The notes under the pieces were generated by a model that worked only from the letters and a program-made list of their open reading frames with translations, did not search any database and was not told the DNA's origin. Made by a program: the position numbers and the translations under genes. Shown piece by piece: positions 51,945-59,760 of a DNA stretch of 64,000 nucleotides. The first letter of the stretch is position 1, and every line of letters starts with the position of its first letter. Origin of the DNA: JADCGM01 sp943370355 (GTDB lineage: Bacteria > Pseudomonadota > Alphaproteobacteria > Sphingomonadales > Sphingomonadaceae); contig CALRQP020000007.1 of assembly GCA_943370355.1 (NCBI GenBank), positions 1-64,000 of the forward strand, given 5' to 3'.

Positions 51945-52369
51945 AACCCAAGCAGCAACGGCTCGTGTTCGTGGGGCTCGGCCTCGGTGCGCTGACCGCC
52001 GCCGCCGCGCTGGCGATCCCGGCGCTCGGCAGCAGCGCCACCTATTTCTACTCGCCGAGCGATGTCGCGAAGAAGCCGCCCGCGCCCGGCGAGGCAATCC
52101 GCTTCGGCGGTATGGTCGAGACGGGGTCGCTGGTGAAGGATGGTGCGACGATCCGCTTCCGCGTCACCGACACGCGCGTCAGCCGCCCGGTCAGCTATAC
52201 GGGACTCGCGCCCGACCTGTTCCGCGAAGGCAGCGGCGTGATCGCCGAGGGGCATTTCGACGGCAAAGGCGTGTTCGTGGCCGATAACCTGCTCGCCAAG
52301 CATGATGAGAAATATATGCCGCCCGAGGTCGCGGGGGCCATTCACAGGGCGCAGGGCAAGGTCGAGTGA
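51941..52369 (+). CDS. ccmE: haem chaperone CcmE
   Basis: A 142-residue membrane-anchored periplasmic OB-fold protein. One N-terminal helix precedes TYFYSPSDVAKKPPAPGEAIRFGGMVETGSL, and the covalent haem site H121-D-E-K-Y125 lies in NLLAKHDEKYMPPEV. The key His and Tyr are present, so CcmE should be able to bind haem. It overlaps the shortened ccmF by ATGA. Confidence 0.97.
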   Translation: MKPKQQRLVFVGLGLGALTAAAALAIPALGSSATYFYSPSDVAKKPPAPGEAIRFGGMVETGSLVKDGATIRFRVTDTRVSRPVSYTGLAPDLFREGSGVIAEGHFDGKGVFVADNLLAKHDEKYMPPEVAGAIHRAQGKVE

Positions 52370-53148
52370 TTGCCGAACTCGGCCACGGTGCGCTGTGGCT
52401 GGCGGCGGGGATGGCGCTCTTGCAATTGGTGGCGCTGACGGCGGGGCGTCCCGCTTGGGCGACCGTAGCTGGACCGGCCGCGATGGCACAGGCGTGGTTT
52501 CTGATCGCGGCGTTCCTCGCGCTGCTCTGGTGCTTCGCCTCGGTCGATCTGTCGGTGGGGCTGGTCAATGACAGCACGCATAGTCTTGAGCCGCTGACCG
52601 TGCGGTTGATGGGAGTTGCGCGTCATGCGGGCGGGCAGTTGTTCCTGGCGGCCTTGGTCGCGGGATTTGCCGGCGGCGTGGCGGCGTTCTTCGGGCGGGC
52701 ACGGTTGTTGCCCTTTGCCATTGCTGGCGCTGTTACGCTGGTTGCGAGCCTGATCGCCGATCCGTTCGCGCGCATCGCGGCGGTCCCCGCACAGGGCCGC
52801 AGTCTGTCCACCGGTTTCGCGCTGCCGACGTCGATGGTCGGGCGCCATGCGGTCCGGCTCAACATCGGTCAGAGCGTCAAGGTCGGACCGGTGACGGTCA
52901 GGCTGCTGGCGCTCCGCGCCGTTGCCGGACCCGGCTATACCGCCGTGGCTGCGGATCTGCTGGTGTTGCGTTACGGGCGCGCGATCACCTCGCTGCACCC
53001 CGAGCACCGGGCGCTGATCTACCCGCCGGGAGACGCCTCGCCGGTCGCGCTGGCCCTGACAGATGGCGCAACGCTTGCGGCCCGCGTGCGATCGACCGAT
53101 CCGACGGGCGCGACCGTCAACCTTGCTTGGCAGCCGCTATTCTTCTGA
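52366..53148 (+). CDS. ccmF: internally deleted CcmF-like protein (260 aa)
   Basis: Residues 1-147 align by eye with the CcmF N-terminus (MIAELGHGALWLAAG, DLSVGLVNDSTHSLEPL, a degenerate RHAGG where CcmF has N-H-E-G-S, and LIADPFARI for the conserved N-P-F-x-R-L). Residues 161-260 align with its C-terminal periplasmic domain (RLNIGQSVKVGPVTVRLLALRAVAGPGY, SLHPEHRALIYPP). The whole middle is missing: the H-P-P-x-x-Y loop, the WWD domain and the haem histidines. The last transmembrane helix is also absent. Normal CcmF is about 650 residues. The frame is intact with coupled start and stop, so it looks maintained rather than freshly broken. Haem ligation by this protein is not expected. Confidence 0.8.
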   Translation: MIAELGHGALWLAAGMALLQLVALTAGRPAWATVAGPAAMAQAWFLIAAFLALLWCFASVDLSVGLVNDSTHSLEPLTVRLMGVARHAGGQLFLAALVAGFAGGVAAFFGRARLLPFAIAGAVTLVASLIADPFARIAAVPAQGRSLSTGFALPTSMVGRHAVRLNIGQSVKVGPVTVRLLALRAVAGPGYTAVAADLLVLRYGRAITSLHPEHRALIYPPGDASPVALALTDGATLAARVRSTDPTGATVNLAWQPLFF

Positions 53149-53669
53149 TCCGCCGCCTTGCCTGGGCAGCCGTGGCCCTGCTGGCCGTCGCGGTCGCGGT
53201 CGCTTGGCTGTTGCGCCCGCCCGCGCCGCCGGTGGCCGCGCCGCCGATGGTCGGCCGGCCCGTTCCGGCGTTCGATCTGGCCGGTCTCGATGTCGCGCAT
53301 CCCGGACTGGCAACGTCCGACCTGCGCCCGGGCAGCGTCACCATCGTCAACCTGTTCGCGTCCTGGTGTTTGCCCTGCCGCCTAGAAGCGCCGCAGCTCC
53401 GTGCGCTGGCGGATCGCGGCGTGACGATCCACGGCATCGCGGTCGCCGACCGGCCGCTCGATGCGCAGGCGTTTCTCGCGAAGGTCGGCAATCCCTATCG
53501 GCGCATCGGTCTCGATCCTGACCGGATCGCGTCGCAGGCGCTGCGGTCGTCGGGCGTGCCCGAGACCTATGTGGTTGACGGGCGGGGCGTGGTGATCGCG
53601 CAGCGGAGCGGCCCGCTGCGGCCCGAGGATGTGGCGGACGTGCTGAAAGCCGTGAAGGCCGCACAATGA
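53127..53669 (+). CDS. ccmG: thiol:disulfide interchange protein CcmG/DsbE
   Basis: A 180-residue membrane-anchored thioredoxin-fold protein: one N-terminal helix (LAWAAVALLAVAVAVAWLL), then VGRPVPAFDLAGLD and the redox site W80-C-L-P-C84 in NLFASWCLPCRLEAP. The cis-Pro region G-V-P-E-T-Y is also present. It keeps apocytochrome cysteines reduced in system I. The start is TTG at 53127, overlapping the ccmF-like gene by 22 bases; no nearer ATG exists. Confidence 0.93.
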   Translation: MAAAILLIRRLAWAAVALLAVAVAVAWLLRPPAPPVAAPPMVGRPVPAFDLAGLDVAHPGLATSDLRPGSVTIVNLFASWCLPCRLEAPQLRALADRGVTIHGIAVADRPLDAQAFLAKVGNPYRRIGLDPDRIASQALRSSGVPETYVVDGRGVVIAQRSGPLRPEDVADVLKAVKAAQ

Positions 53670-54190
53670 TTGTCTGGCTGATCCTGCTTGCCGTCGCAGC
53701 AACCTTCGCCAGGCTGCTGCTGCGTTCGTCGACCGAGCCGTGGCGGCTTGTCGTGGCCGCGCTGCTGTTCGGCTTCGCGGGCTATGGGCTGACCGGCCAC
53801 CCCGACCGCCCCGCCTATCCCGCCAAGCCGCTACCCAATGACTCGCGGTCGTTCCCGGAGCTGCTTGACGCGCGGCAGAAGCTGTTGCCAGCCAATAGCG
53901 AGACCGGGGCGTGGATCACCTTTGCCGAGGCAAGGGCGCGGCAGGGACACAGCCTCGACGCGGTCGAAGCCCTGCAGGATGCCATCAAGCGTCACCCGAG
54001 GGACGCGGCGTTATGGACCGCGCTCGGCAACGCCTTGTTCCTGCATGCGCAAGCGCGGCTGACGCCGGCGGCGCGGCTCGCCTATGCCCGGGCGGCTTCG
54101 CTCGACCCGAAGAACTCCGCGCCAGCGGCCTTTCTCGCCCTTGCCAAGCGTATATCGGGGACGAAACGAACCATAACCGCGCCAGACTGA
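53666..54190 (+). CDS. CcmI-like TPR protein
   Basis: A 174-residue protein with two N-terminal membrane segments (IVWLILLAVAATFARLLL, WRLVVAALLFGFAGYGLTG) and a periplasmic TPR region (ARARQGHSLDAVEALQDAIKRHPRDAALWTALGNALFLHA, LAYARAASLDPKNSAP). The place and structure correspond to CcmI/CycH, the apocytochrome-presenting subunit. It directly follows ccmG by ATGA, at the position where ccmH normally intervenes; no L-R-C-x-x-C type CcmH frame is present here. Confidence 0.8.
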   Translation: MIVWLILLAVAATFARLLLRSSTEPWRLVVAALLFGFAGYGLTGHPDRPAYPAKPLPNDSRSFPELLDARQKLLPANSETGAWITFAEARARQGHSLDAVEALQDAIKRHPRDAALWTALGNALFLHAQARLTPAARLAYARAASLDPKNSAPAAFLALAKRISGTKRTITAPD

Positions 54191-54269
54191 ACTTCGACGC
54201 GGGTTGAATGTTGATGTCGTTCCAGCCATTCCGGCTGGGTATTCGGCGCGGCGATCATCGGGAGACTTC

Positions 54270-54884
54270 ATGGAGCGGACGGCAGCGATCAAGGGCGCGA
54301 ATCTCGCCCGCCGCATCCCGACGAAGCGTGCGCAGATGGCGCTATTCGCCAAGAATTTCTTCAAGCATCCGCGCATGCTGGGGTCGATCGTGCCAAGCTC
54401 GCGCTTCATGACGAACAAGCTGCTTGCGCCGGTGAATTGGGAGACGGGCCGGCTGTTCGTCGAATATGGCCCCGGTATCGGCAATATCTCGGCAGAAGTG
54501 CTGCGCCGCATGCACCCCGATGCGAAGCTCATCGTGTTCGAACTCAACGACGATTTCGCCAATTTCCTGCGCACCGAATTTCGCGATCCGCGCCTGATCG
54601 TGGCGCATCGGTCGGCCGGTGACATCGGCAAGGTGCTCGCAGATCACGGTCTGGGCGAGGCTGATTATATCATCTCGGGCATTCCGTTCTCGACGATGCC
54701 CGCCGCCGTGGGCAATGCGATTGCGGATGCGACGCATGCCGCGCTCAGGCCCGGCGGACAGTTCCTCGTCTATCAGTTCGCGCCGAAGATTCTCGAGCTG
54801 CTTGAACCACGTTTTGCGCGCATCGACCGCGATTTCGAGGCGCTGAATGTACCGCCCGCCCAGCTCTACTTCGCGCACCGTTAG
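54270..54884 (+). CDS. class I SAM methyltransferase, phospholipid N-methyltransferase-like
   Basis: A 204-residue methyltransferase close to the PmtA-type/rRNA-dimethylase-like group. The region RAQMALFAKNFFKHPRMLGSIVPSSRFMTNKLL is characteristic of bacterial phosphatidylethanolamine N-methyltransferases of this class; FVEYGPGIGNISAEVLRRM is the AdoMet loop, FELNDDFANFL the acidic second strand, and ISGIPFSTMP the motif IV equivalent. It may methylate ethanolamine lipids toward phosphatidylcholine. The ATG at 54270 has GGGAGA at a good distance. Converges with the EamA gene (4-base overlap). Confidence 0.8.
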   Translation: MERTAAIKGANLARRIPTKRAQMALFAKNFFKHPRMLGSIVPSSRFMTNKLLAPVNWETGRLFVEYGPGIGNISAEVLRRMHPDAKLIVFELNDDFANFLRTEFRDPRLIVAHRSAGDIGKVLADHGLGEADYIISGIPFSTMPAAVGNAIADATHAALRPGGQFLVYQFAPKILELLEPRFARIDRDFEALNVPPAQLYFAHR

Positions 54885-55792
54885 GCGGTGAGCGGCGGTT
54901 CCTGCCGCGAGCGCCGCTCTTCGCGCGCCGAAATCAGGCAGGCGGCGATGATGACCGCCGCGCCGCCAAGCACCTGCAGCCGCGGCACTTCATTCCAGAA
55001 CAGGAAGCCGAAGCCTGCCGCCCAGGCGAGGCCGGTGAATTCGGTGGGTGCGAGCAGCTGCGCCTCGGCGCGCGCATAGGCGCGTGTCAGCAGGTTGATG
55101 CCGACGGTGCCGCAGAGCCCGAGCAGGCCAAACCAAGGGAGTGCCGACAGCGGCGGCAACGGTGCTGTGACGAGCGCGACGGGCGCGATCAGCAGCGCCG
55201 GCAAGATCGCAGCGAGCAAGCCGACGACCGCGTCGCCGTCCTTTGCCGCGCGGGCTCGCATCAGAACGACGCTCAGCGAATAGAAGAGCGCCGAGGTCAG
55301 GACGGCGAGGATTGGCAAGGTGCGGTCGGGTGCCCCCGGCACGGCCGGTGCGCCGCGCGTCGCGATCAGCACACCGACGAACCCCAGCGCTGCGGCCAGC
55401 AGGCTCATGGGCCGCAGTTCCTCCTTCAGGAAGAGCCGCGCCGCGAACGGCACGAGTAGCGGCGCGATGAAGGCGATGGCGATGACCTCAGCGAGCGGAA
55501 GTTTTGTCACTGCCCAGAAGAAGGGGGCGGCCGTTCCGATAATCACGACGGCGCGGAGTGAGTGAGCGCGAAAGGCCTCGCGGCTGACCGCCGGACTGCC
55601 GCGATGCATCCAGATTGCGATCGCGAATACCGAACCTGCCGCGTAGCGCAGGAACGTCACCATCGGGATCGCGTAAAGCCCGCCCAGATGTTTGACAATC
55701 GCGTCAACCCCGCACAGCGCGCCGACGCCGGCAATCGCCAGCAACAGCGGCGAGGCAGGTAGCTTTTTCGCAGGCGGATCGGAGCGGGCCAT
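54881..55792 (-). CDS. EamA/DMT-family transporter
   Basis: A 303-residue integral membrane protein with about ten helices in two EamA repeats (LAIAGVGALCGVDAIVKHL onward; second repeat from about 155). LPLAEVIAIAFIAPLLVPFAARLFLKEELRPM and a second-repeat LLAPTEFTGLAWAAGFGFLFWNEVP are DMT signatures. Drug/metabolite export is the general role; the substrate is unknown. The tail is basic and cytoplasmic. It lies 31 bp after the phospholipase-D gene on the same strand and may be co-transcribed with it. Confidence 0.92.
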   Translation of the reverse strand: MARSDPPAKKLPASPLLLAIAGVGALCGVDAIVKHLGGLYAIPMVTFLRYAAGSVFAIAIWMHRGSPAVSREAFRAHSLRAVVIIGTAAPFFWAVTKLPLAEVIAIAFIAPLLVPFAARLFLKEELRPMSLLAAALGFVGVLIATRGAPAVPGAPDRTLPILAVLTSALFYSLSVVLMRARAAKDGDAVVGLLAAILPALLIAPVALVTAPLPPLSALPWFGLLGLCGTVGINLLTRAYARAEAQLLAPTEFTGLAWAAGFGFLFWNEVPRLQVLGGAAVIIAACLISAREERRSRQEPPLTA

Positions 55793-55823
55793 GCCCCCCG
55801 TTACCGGGCGCGCGTGCCGGGGG

Positions 55824-56990
55824 CTACCCCCGGCTGGTCAGGCTGCGCGCCATCGCGAAATCGAATGTCGCGAAAACCCAGAACGCGAAGCGCCAGCGGA
55901 AGCGGTTTAACGGCGTCGCGAGCCGATTATAGGCACGCTTTTCCACCACATCGCTGCGCGTCCATTCGCGATCGAACAGCGCACGCATTTGCGCCGCGAA
56001 CGCTGCATCCTCGATGCGCAGCATGACTTCGAGATTCAGATACAGGCTGCGCAGGTCGAAATTGCCCGAGCCGATATAGGTGATGTCATCGACGATGATC
56101 AGCTTGGCATGCAGCGCACGCGGCGCGAACTCGGCGATGTCCGCGCCCCGGCGCAGCAGGCGGCCATAAGTCGACCAGGCCGCCGAGCGGGACAGCGGCA
56201 CGTCGGTCTTCCCGGCGTTGATCAGCCGCACGGTGCCCCGCTTGGCAATCGCACCGATCAGCCGAACGAAACGGCGGTTCGGCGCGAAATAGGCCATCAT
56301 CATGTCGAGCCGCGACGCGGTGCGAAAATCGTCGCGCACCTGCTTGGCATAGGGACTCATGCGGCGGGAGGGGCCGCCGAAGATCCAGCGGACCGCGCCT
56401 TCCTTCTGCGTTACCGCGGGCAGCAGCCGCCGGAGCGCGCGCAGCGTGCTCTTCTCCCGCACGATCCAGGCGAACAGCAGGTCGAAATAGCGCACGAGAT
56501 GCAACACCGCATCGCCCTCGATCACCAAGCCGAGGTCGCGCCAGCTGTCGGGGCGGTTCGGGTCGAAATAGGCGTCGGCGATGTTGAAGCCGCCGATCAT
56601 CGCGATCTTGCCGTCGGCGATGGTCATCTTCTGATGATTGCGCAGCAGGTAGCGGCGGCCCCAGCGCGGGTGGAAGCGGCAGAATTTGGCACCCGCGTCG
56701 ATCAGCGGCTGGAAGAAGCCCTCGGGTGCGCCCGAACTGCCGAAGCCATCGACGGCCAGCGAAACCTCGACGCCGCGCTCTCGCGCCGCGAGCAACTGGT
56801 CGCGCACCTCGGTACCGATGCCATCGGCATGAAACATATAGTAGAACAGCCGCAGGCTCTCGGTCGCCCCGGCGATCAGGTCGAGCAGTGCGGCGCGCCC
56901 CTGCGGTCCATCCGACAACAGGCGCAGCCGGTGGCCTGCGACGGCGTCGCTGCCTCCTTGTGCCGCCTTTTCGGTGGTCGCCTCGCCCAT
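55824..56990 (-). CDS. phospholipase D-like / cardiolipin synthase-family protein
   Basis: A 388-residue protein with two HKD motifs: N-H-Q-K-M-T-I-A-D followed by GKIAMIGGFNIADAYFDP (about 118) and L-H-A-K-L-I-I-V-D followed by DITYIGSGNFDLRSLYLNLE (about 294). The first domain opens with LRLLSDGPQGRAALLDLIAGATESLRLFYYMFHAD. Two-HKD proteins of this size include cardiolipin synthases (ClsB/C-like) and transphosphatidylases; no N-terminal transmembrane hairpin is visible, favouring a ClsB/C-like type. The nearby phospholipid methyltransferase fits a membrane-lipid role. Confidence 0.88.
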   Translation of the reverse strand: MGEATTEKAAQGGSDAVAGHRLRLLSDGPQGRAALLDLIAGATESLRLFYYMFHADGIGTEVRDQLLAARERGVEVSLAVDGFGSSGAPEGFFQPLIDAGAKFCRFHPRWGRRYLLRNHQKMTIADGKIAMIGGFNIADAYFDPNRPDSWRDLGLVIEGDAVLHLVRYFDLLFAWIVREKSTLRALRRLLPAVTQKEGAVRWIFGGPSRRMSPYAKQVRDDFRTASRLDMMMAYFAPNRRFVRLIGAIAKRGTVRLINAGKTDVPLSRSAAWSTYGRLLRRGADIAEFAPRALHAKLIIVDDITYIGSGNFDLRSLYLNLEVMLRIEDAAFAAQMRALFDREWTRSDVVEKRAYNRLATPLNRFRWRFAFWVFATFDFAMARSLTSRG

Positions 56991-57089
56991 CCGGCCCCTC
57001 TAACGGTTGCGAGGCCGTTATGCTCCGCTTATCGTTGCAATTGTAGCGTCGCGGACACGCGGCGTTTGAGGGGCAATGGGAGCAAGACG

Positions 57090-57665
57090 ATGAAACTACT
57101 CGAAAATGTGAGCTGGGCGTTCATGTTCGGCATCGTGCTGATGTGCAGCCTGCTGTTCACCGCGCACGGAAGTTCGCTCGATATCGTCTGGGTGACGACA
57201 TTCCTGCGCACAATCCATGTGTTTTTCGGCATCCTGTGGATCGGCTTGCTCTATTATTTCAACCTCGTGCAGATCCCGACGATGCCCAAGGTTCCCGCCG
57301 AGCTGAAGCCGGCGGTCAGCAAGTTCATCGCGCCGGCTGCGCTGTTCTGGTTCCGCTGGGCGGCGCTCGGCACCGTGCTCGTCGGTCTCGCGCTCGCGGG
57401 TCACCTGCACTATCTCGTCGAGGCGCTGACCTTCCAGCCGGGCTTCTGGCTGATCGGCATGGGCATGTACCTCGGTCTCATCATGGCGGCGAACGTCTGG
57501 TTCGTGATCTGGCCGAACCAGAAGCGCGCGCTCGGCATCGTTGAGGCCGACGCCGACACCAAGGCGAAATCGGCGCGCACCGCGATGCTGTTCAGCCGCA
57601 CCAACTTCGTGCTGTCGCTGCCGATGCTGTACGCGATGACGACCTATCAGTCGCTGCCGGTCTAA
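57090..57665 (+). CDS. PuuD-like membrane protein (urate hydroxylase N-domain family)
   Basis: A 191-residue membrane protein with about five helices. FLRTIHVFFGILWIGLLYYFNLVQIPTMPKVPAELK and WFRWAALGTVLVGLALAGHLHYL carry conserved His and aromatic residues of the PF06181 family, to which PuuD urate oxidase belongs. It lacks the cytochrome c domain of PuuD, and there is no purine pathway context, so the actual reaction is open. The ATG at 57090 follows GGGAGC. The next gene starts 8 bases after its stop. Confidence 0.8.
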   Translation: MKLLENVSWAFMFGIVLMCSLLFTAHGSSLDIVWVTTFLRTIHVFFGILWIGLLYYFNLVQIPTMPKVPAELKPAVSKFIAPAALFWFRWAALGTVLVGLALAGHLHYLVEALTFQPGFWLIGMGMYLGLIMAANVWFVIWPNQKRALGIVEADADTKAKSARTAMLFSRTNFVLSLPMLYAMTTYQSLPV

Positions 57666-57672
57666 GCCGCAG

Positions 57673-58521
57673 GTGACCCCCTTCGCCCGGTTCGTCGCGA
57701 TCGACTGGACCGGTGCGAAGGGGGTGCGGCACCGCGCCATCGCGGTCGCCGAGGCGGACGCTGTCGGCGGACCGCCGCGACTTGTCCGGCCGGGCCATCG
57801 TTGGTCGCGGACCGAAGTTCTGAACTTCATCGAATCTCTTGCCGACGACCGTGCCCTGATCGGCATTGATTGCTCGTTCAGCCTGCCGTTCGTCGATCGC
57901 AGCGGTTATTTTCCCGGCGACGCTGACGAGCCGGGTAGCGTGCGGACGCTCTGGGCCGAGGTCGATGCCGCCTGTGTAAACGATCCCGATCTTGGCGCAC
58001 ACGGCTATATCGCGCGCCGTCGCAACCACTTCTGGACTGGGCTGACCGACGGCGACCAACGGGACTTCTCCCGCCTGCGCGCCGCCGACGCGCTGCATCG
58101 TAGTCGCCGCATGGGCAATCCGGCCTCACCCTATGTGCTGCTCGGGGCCAGTCAGGTGGGCAAGGCGACCCTTTCGGGCATGCGCCTGCTGCATCATGCG
58201 GCGGACATCCCGGTCTGGCCGTTTGATCCGCTGCCTGCGCAAGCCGCGTTGCTGGTGGAGATTTACTGCCAGACCTTCGCGCTCGATGGCGGGGTACGCG
58301 GGAAGATCCGAACGCGCGCGGCGCTCAATGCGGCGCTCGCGCATCTCGGGTCGGAGGTCGTCGAAACCGACATTCCGGCGCAGTTCGACGATCATGTCGG
58401 CGATGCGCTGATATCAGCCGCCGGCATGCGCCGGGCTGCGGCGGACCCAGCCTATTGGGATCCGCCGCACCTGACCGATGAAATTCAGCGTACCGAAGGC
58501 TGGACCTTCGGCATCCTGTAA
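57673..58521 (+). CDS. hypothetical protein with RNase H-fold/DUF429-like features
   Basis: A 282-residue soluble protein. The opening F-V-A-I-D-W-T-G-A-K-G and the later A-L-I-G-I-D-C-S-F-S-L-P-F place two Asp residues as in DUF429-type predicted RNase H-like proteins, and a late D-D-H-V-G-D-A-L-I-S-A motif gives a third acidic cluster. No catalytic role is proven for the family. The start is GTG at 57673, right after the PuuD-like gene. It is convergent with the phasin gene, 4 bases apart. Confidence 0.65.
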   Translation: MTPFARFVAIDWTGAKGVRHRAIAVAEADAVGGPPRLVRPGHRWSRTEVLNFIESLADDRALIGIDCSFSLPFVDRSGYFPGDADEPGSVRTLWAEVDAACVNDPDLGAHGYIARRRNHFWTGLTDGDQRDFSRLRAADALHRSRRMGNPASPYVLLGASQVGKATLSGMRLLHHAADIPVWPFDPLPAQAALLVEIYCQTFALDGGVRGKIRTRAALNAALAHLGSEVVETDIPAQFDDHVGDALISAAGMRRAAADPAYWDPPHLTDEIQRTEGWTFGIL

Positions 58522-58525
58522 CTCG

Positions 58526-58864
58526 TTAGTCCTTCTTGCCCATCAGCGGGGCAACGGCTTCGCGGCCGAAGCGCGCGATGAGCTCGCCGAGCTCCTTGAC
58601 CTGCTCCATGCCCCGGGTGCCCTGGGCGCGGATGAAGTCGGCCTGGACCTGCATGACTTCCTGGATGTTCTTCGCCTGCGCGGCGGCGCGCAGTGCATTG
58701 AACGCCTCGCGGGCATTGGCTTCGGCATGATTGATCACGGTGACATTCAGCGACTGGCTGTTTTCAGCGGCCTTCGCGCCGGCTGCCTTCAGCGATTCGC
58801 CGGCATTCTTCAGCGGTTCCGACACGCGGTCGGTGAAGCTCTTGGTTTCGGTGGTCTTGGCCAT
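58526..58864 (-). CDS. phasin family protein
   Basis: A 112-residue, almost wholly helical, Ala/Glu/Lys-rich protein with the phasin pattern: VTVINHAEANAREAFNALRAAAQAKNIQEVMQVQADFIRAQGTRGMEQVKELGELIARFG. Phasins coat polyhydroxyalkanoate or other lipid granules. It follows an alpha/beta hydrolase and a WS/DGAT acyltransferase on the same strand, supporting a storage-granule association; no PHA synthase is in the window. Confidence 0.92.
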   Translation of the reverse strand: MAKTTETKSFTDRVSEPLKNAGESLKAAGAKAAENSQSLNVTVINHAEANAREAFNALRAAAQAKNIQEVMQVQADFIRAQGTRGMEQVKELGELIARFGREAVAPLMGKKD

Positions 58865-58875
58865 GATGGTCTCCT

Positions 58876-59760
58876 TCAGGCTGATGCGTGGGTGGCAATG
58901 AGGTCGACGATTTGCGGCAGCGCGTGCGGCGGCAAGTCATGCGCCATATTTGCGATGGTTTCGAGACGCGCGCCCGGAATGCGGCGGGCGGTGTCGGCAC
59001 CGCCTTCGGGGTGGACGAGCTTGTCGATCGCGCCGTGGATCACGAGCGTCGGCGCCTTGATCTTCGGCAGTTCGTCGGCGCGGCTGCCGCTTGCGATGAT
59101 TGCGGCAAGCTGGCGGCGCGTGCCGGCTGGTGCAAAATTGCGGTCGAAGGCGCGGGTGATCAGATTGCGGCGCGTCTCTGGGTCACCGCCGGGCGAGCCG
59201 ATCAGCTCATACATCGTGATCCCTTCGGCGATCAGTTCCTCCCGCGGGCCCCGAGTCTTGCGCCGCCGCATCAGCGCCTTGCGCAGCTCCGGAGTCGGGC
59301 CGGGTAAACCGCGTGCCCCGCTAGTCGACATGATTGAGGTCAATGTTGCGACGCGGTCCGGGAAACGCGCGGCCATCAGCTGCGCGATCATCCCGCCCAT
59401 CGACGCTCCGACCACATGCGCCTTGGCGATACCAAGTGCATCCATCAGCGCGACCGCATCCTTCGCCATGTCCTCCAGCCGGTAGGGCACGCCGGGATTG
59501 AGGCCGATTGCCTTGCGGATGATGACCTTGAGCGGGTGCGGCGGCAGGACATGATCGAACTTGGTCGACAGGCCGATGTCGCGGTTGTCGAACCGCACGA
59601 CACGGAAACCCTTTGCAACCAGCCCTTCGACCATCGCGTCCGGCCAGAAGATCAGTTGCGCGCCAAGCCCCATGACGAGCAGGATCACCGGCGCATCGCG
59701 CGGCCCCTGATCGTCATAGGCAAGCGTCACGCCATTGGCCTGGACGGTGGCATCGGTCAT
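58876..59760 (-). CDS. alpha/beta hydrolase in the storage-lipid group
   Basis: A 294-residue alpha/beta hydrolase. The nucleophile elbow G-A-S-M-G-G is in AHVVGASMGGMIAQLMAARFPDRV; the oxyanion region is VILLVMGLGAQLIFW; the acid lies in IHGAIDKLVHPEGG and the His in NMAHDLPPHALP. Homologues beside WS/DGAT genes are often lipases or acyl-ester hydrolases. The ATG at 59760 overlaps the acyltransferase stop by ATGA; the much longer frame upstream is a shadow of that gene. The phasin gene is 11 bases downstream. Confidence 0.9.
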   Translation of the reverse strand: MTDATVQANGVTLAYDDQGPRDAPVILLVMGLGAQLIFWPDAMVEGLVAKGFRVVRFDNRDIGLSTKFDHVLPPHPLKVIIRKAIGLNPGVPYRLEDMAKDAVALMDALGIAKAHVVGASMGGMIAQLMAARFPDRVATLTSIMSTSGARGLPGPTPELRKALMRRRKTRGPREELIAEGITMYELIGSPGGDPETRRNLITRAFDRNFAPAGTRRQLAAIIASGSRADELPKIKAPTLVIHGAIDKLVHPEGGADTARRIPGARLETIANMAHDLPPHALPQIVDLIATHASA

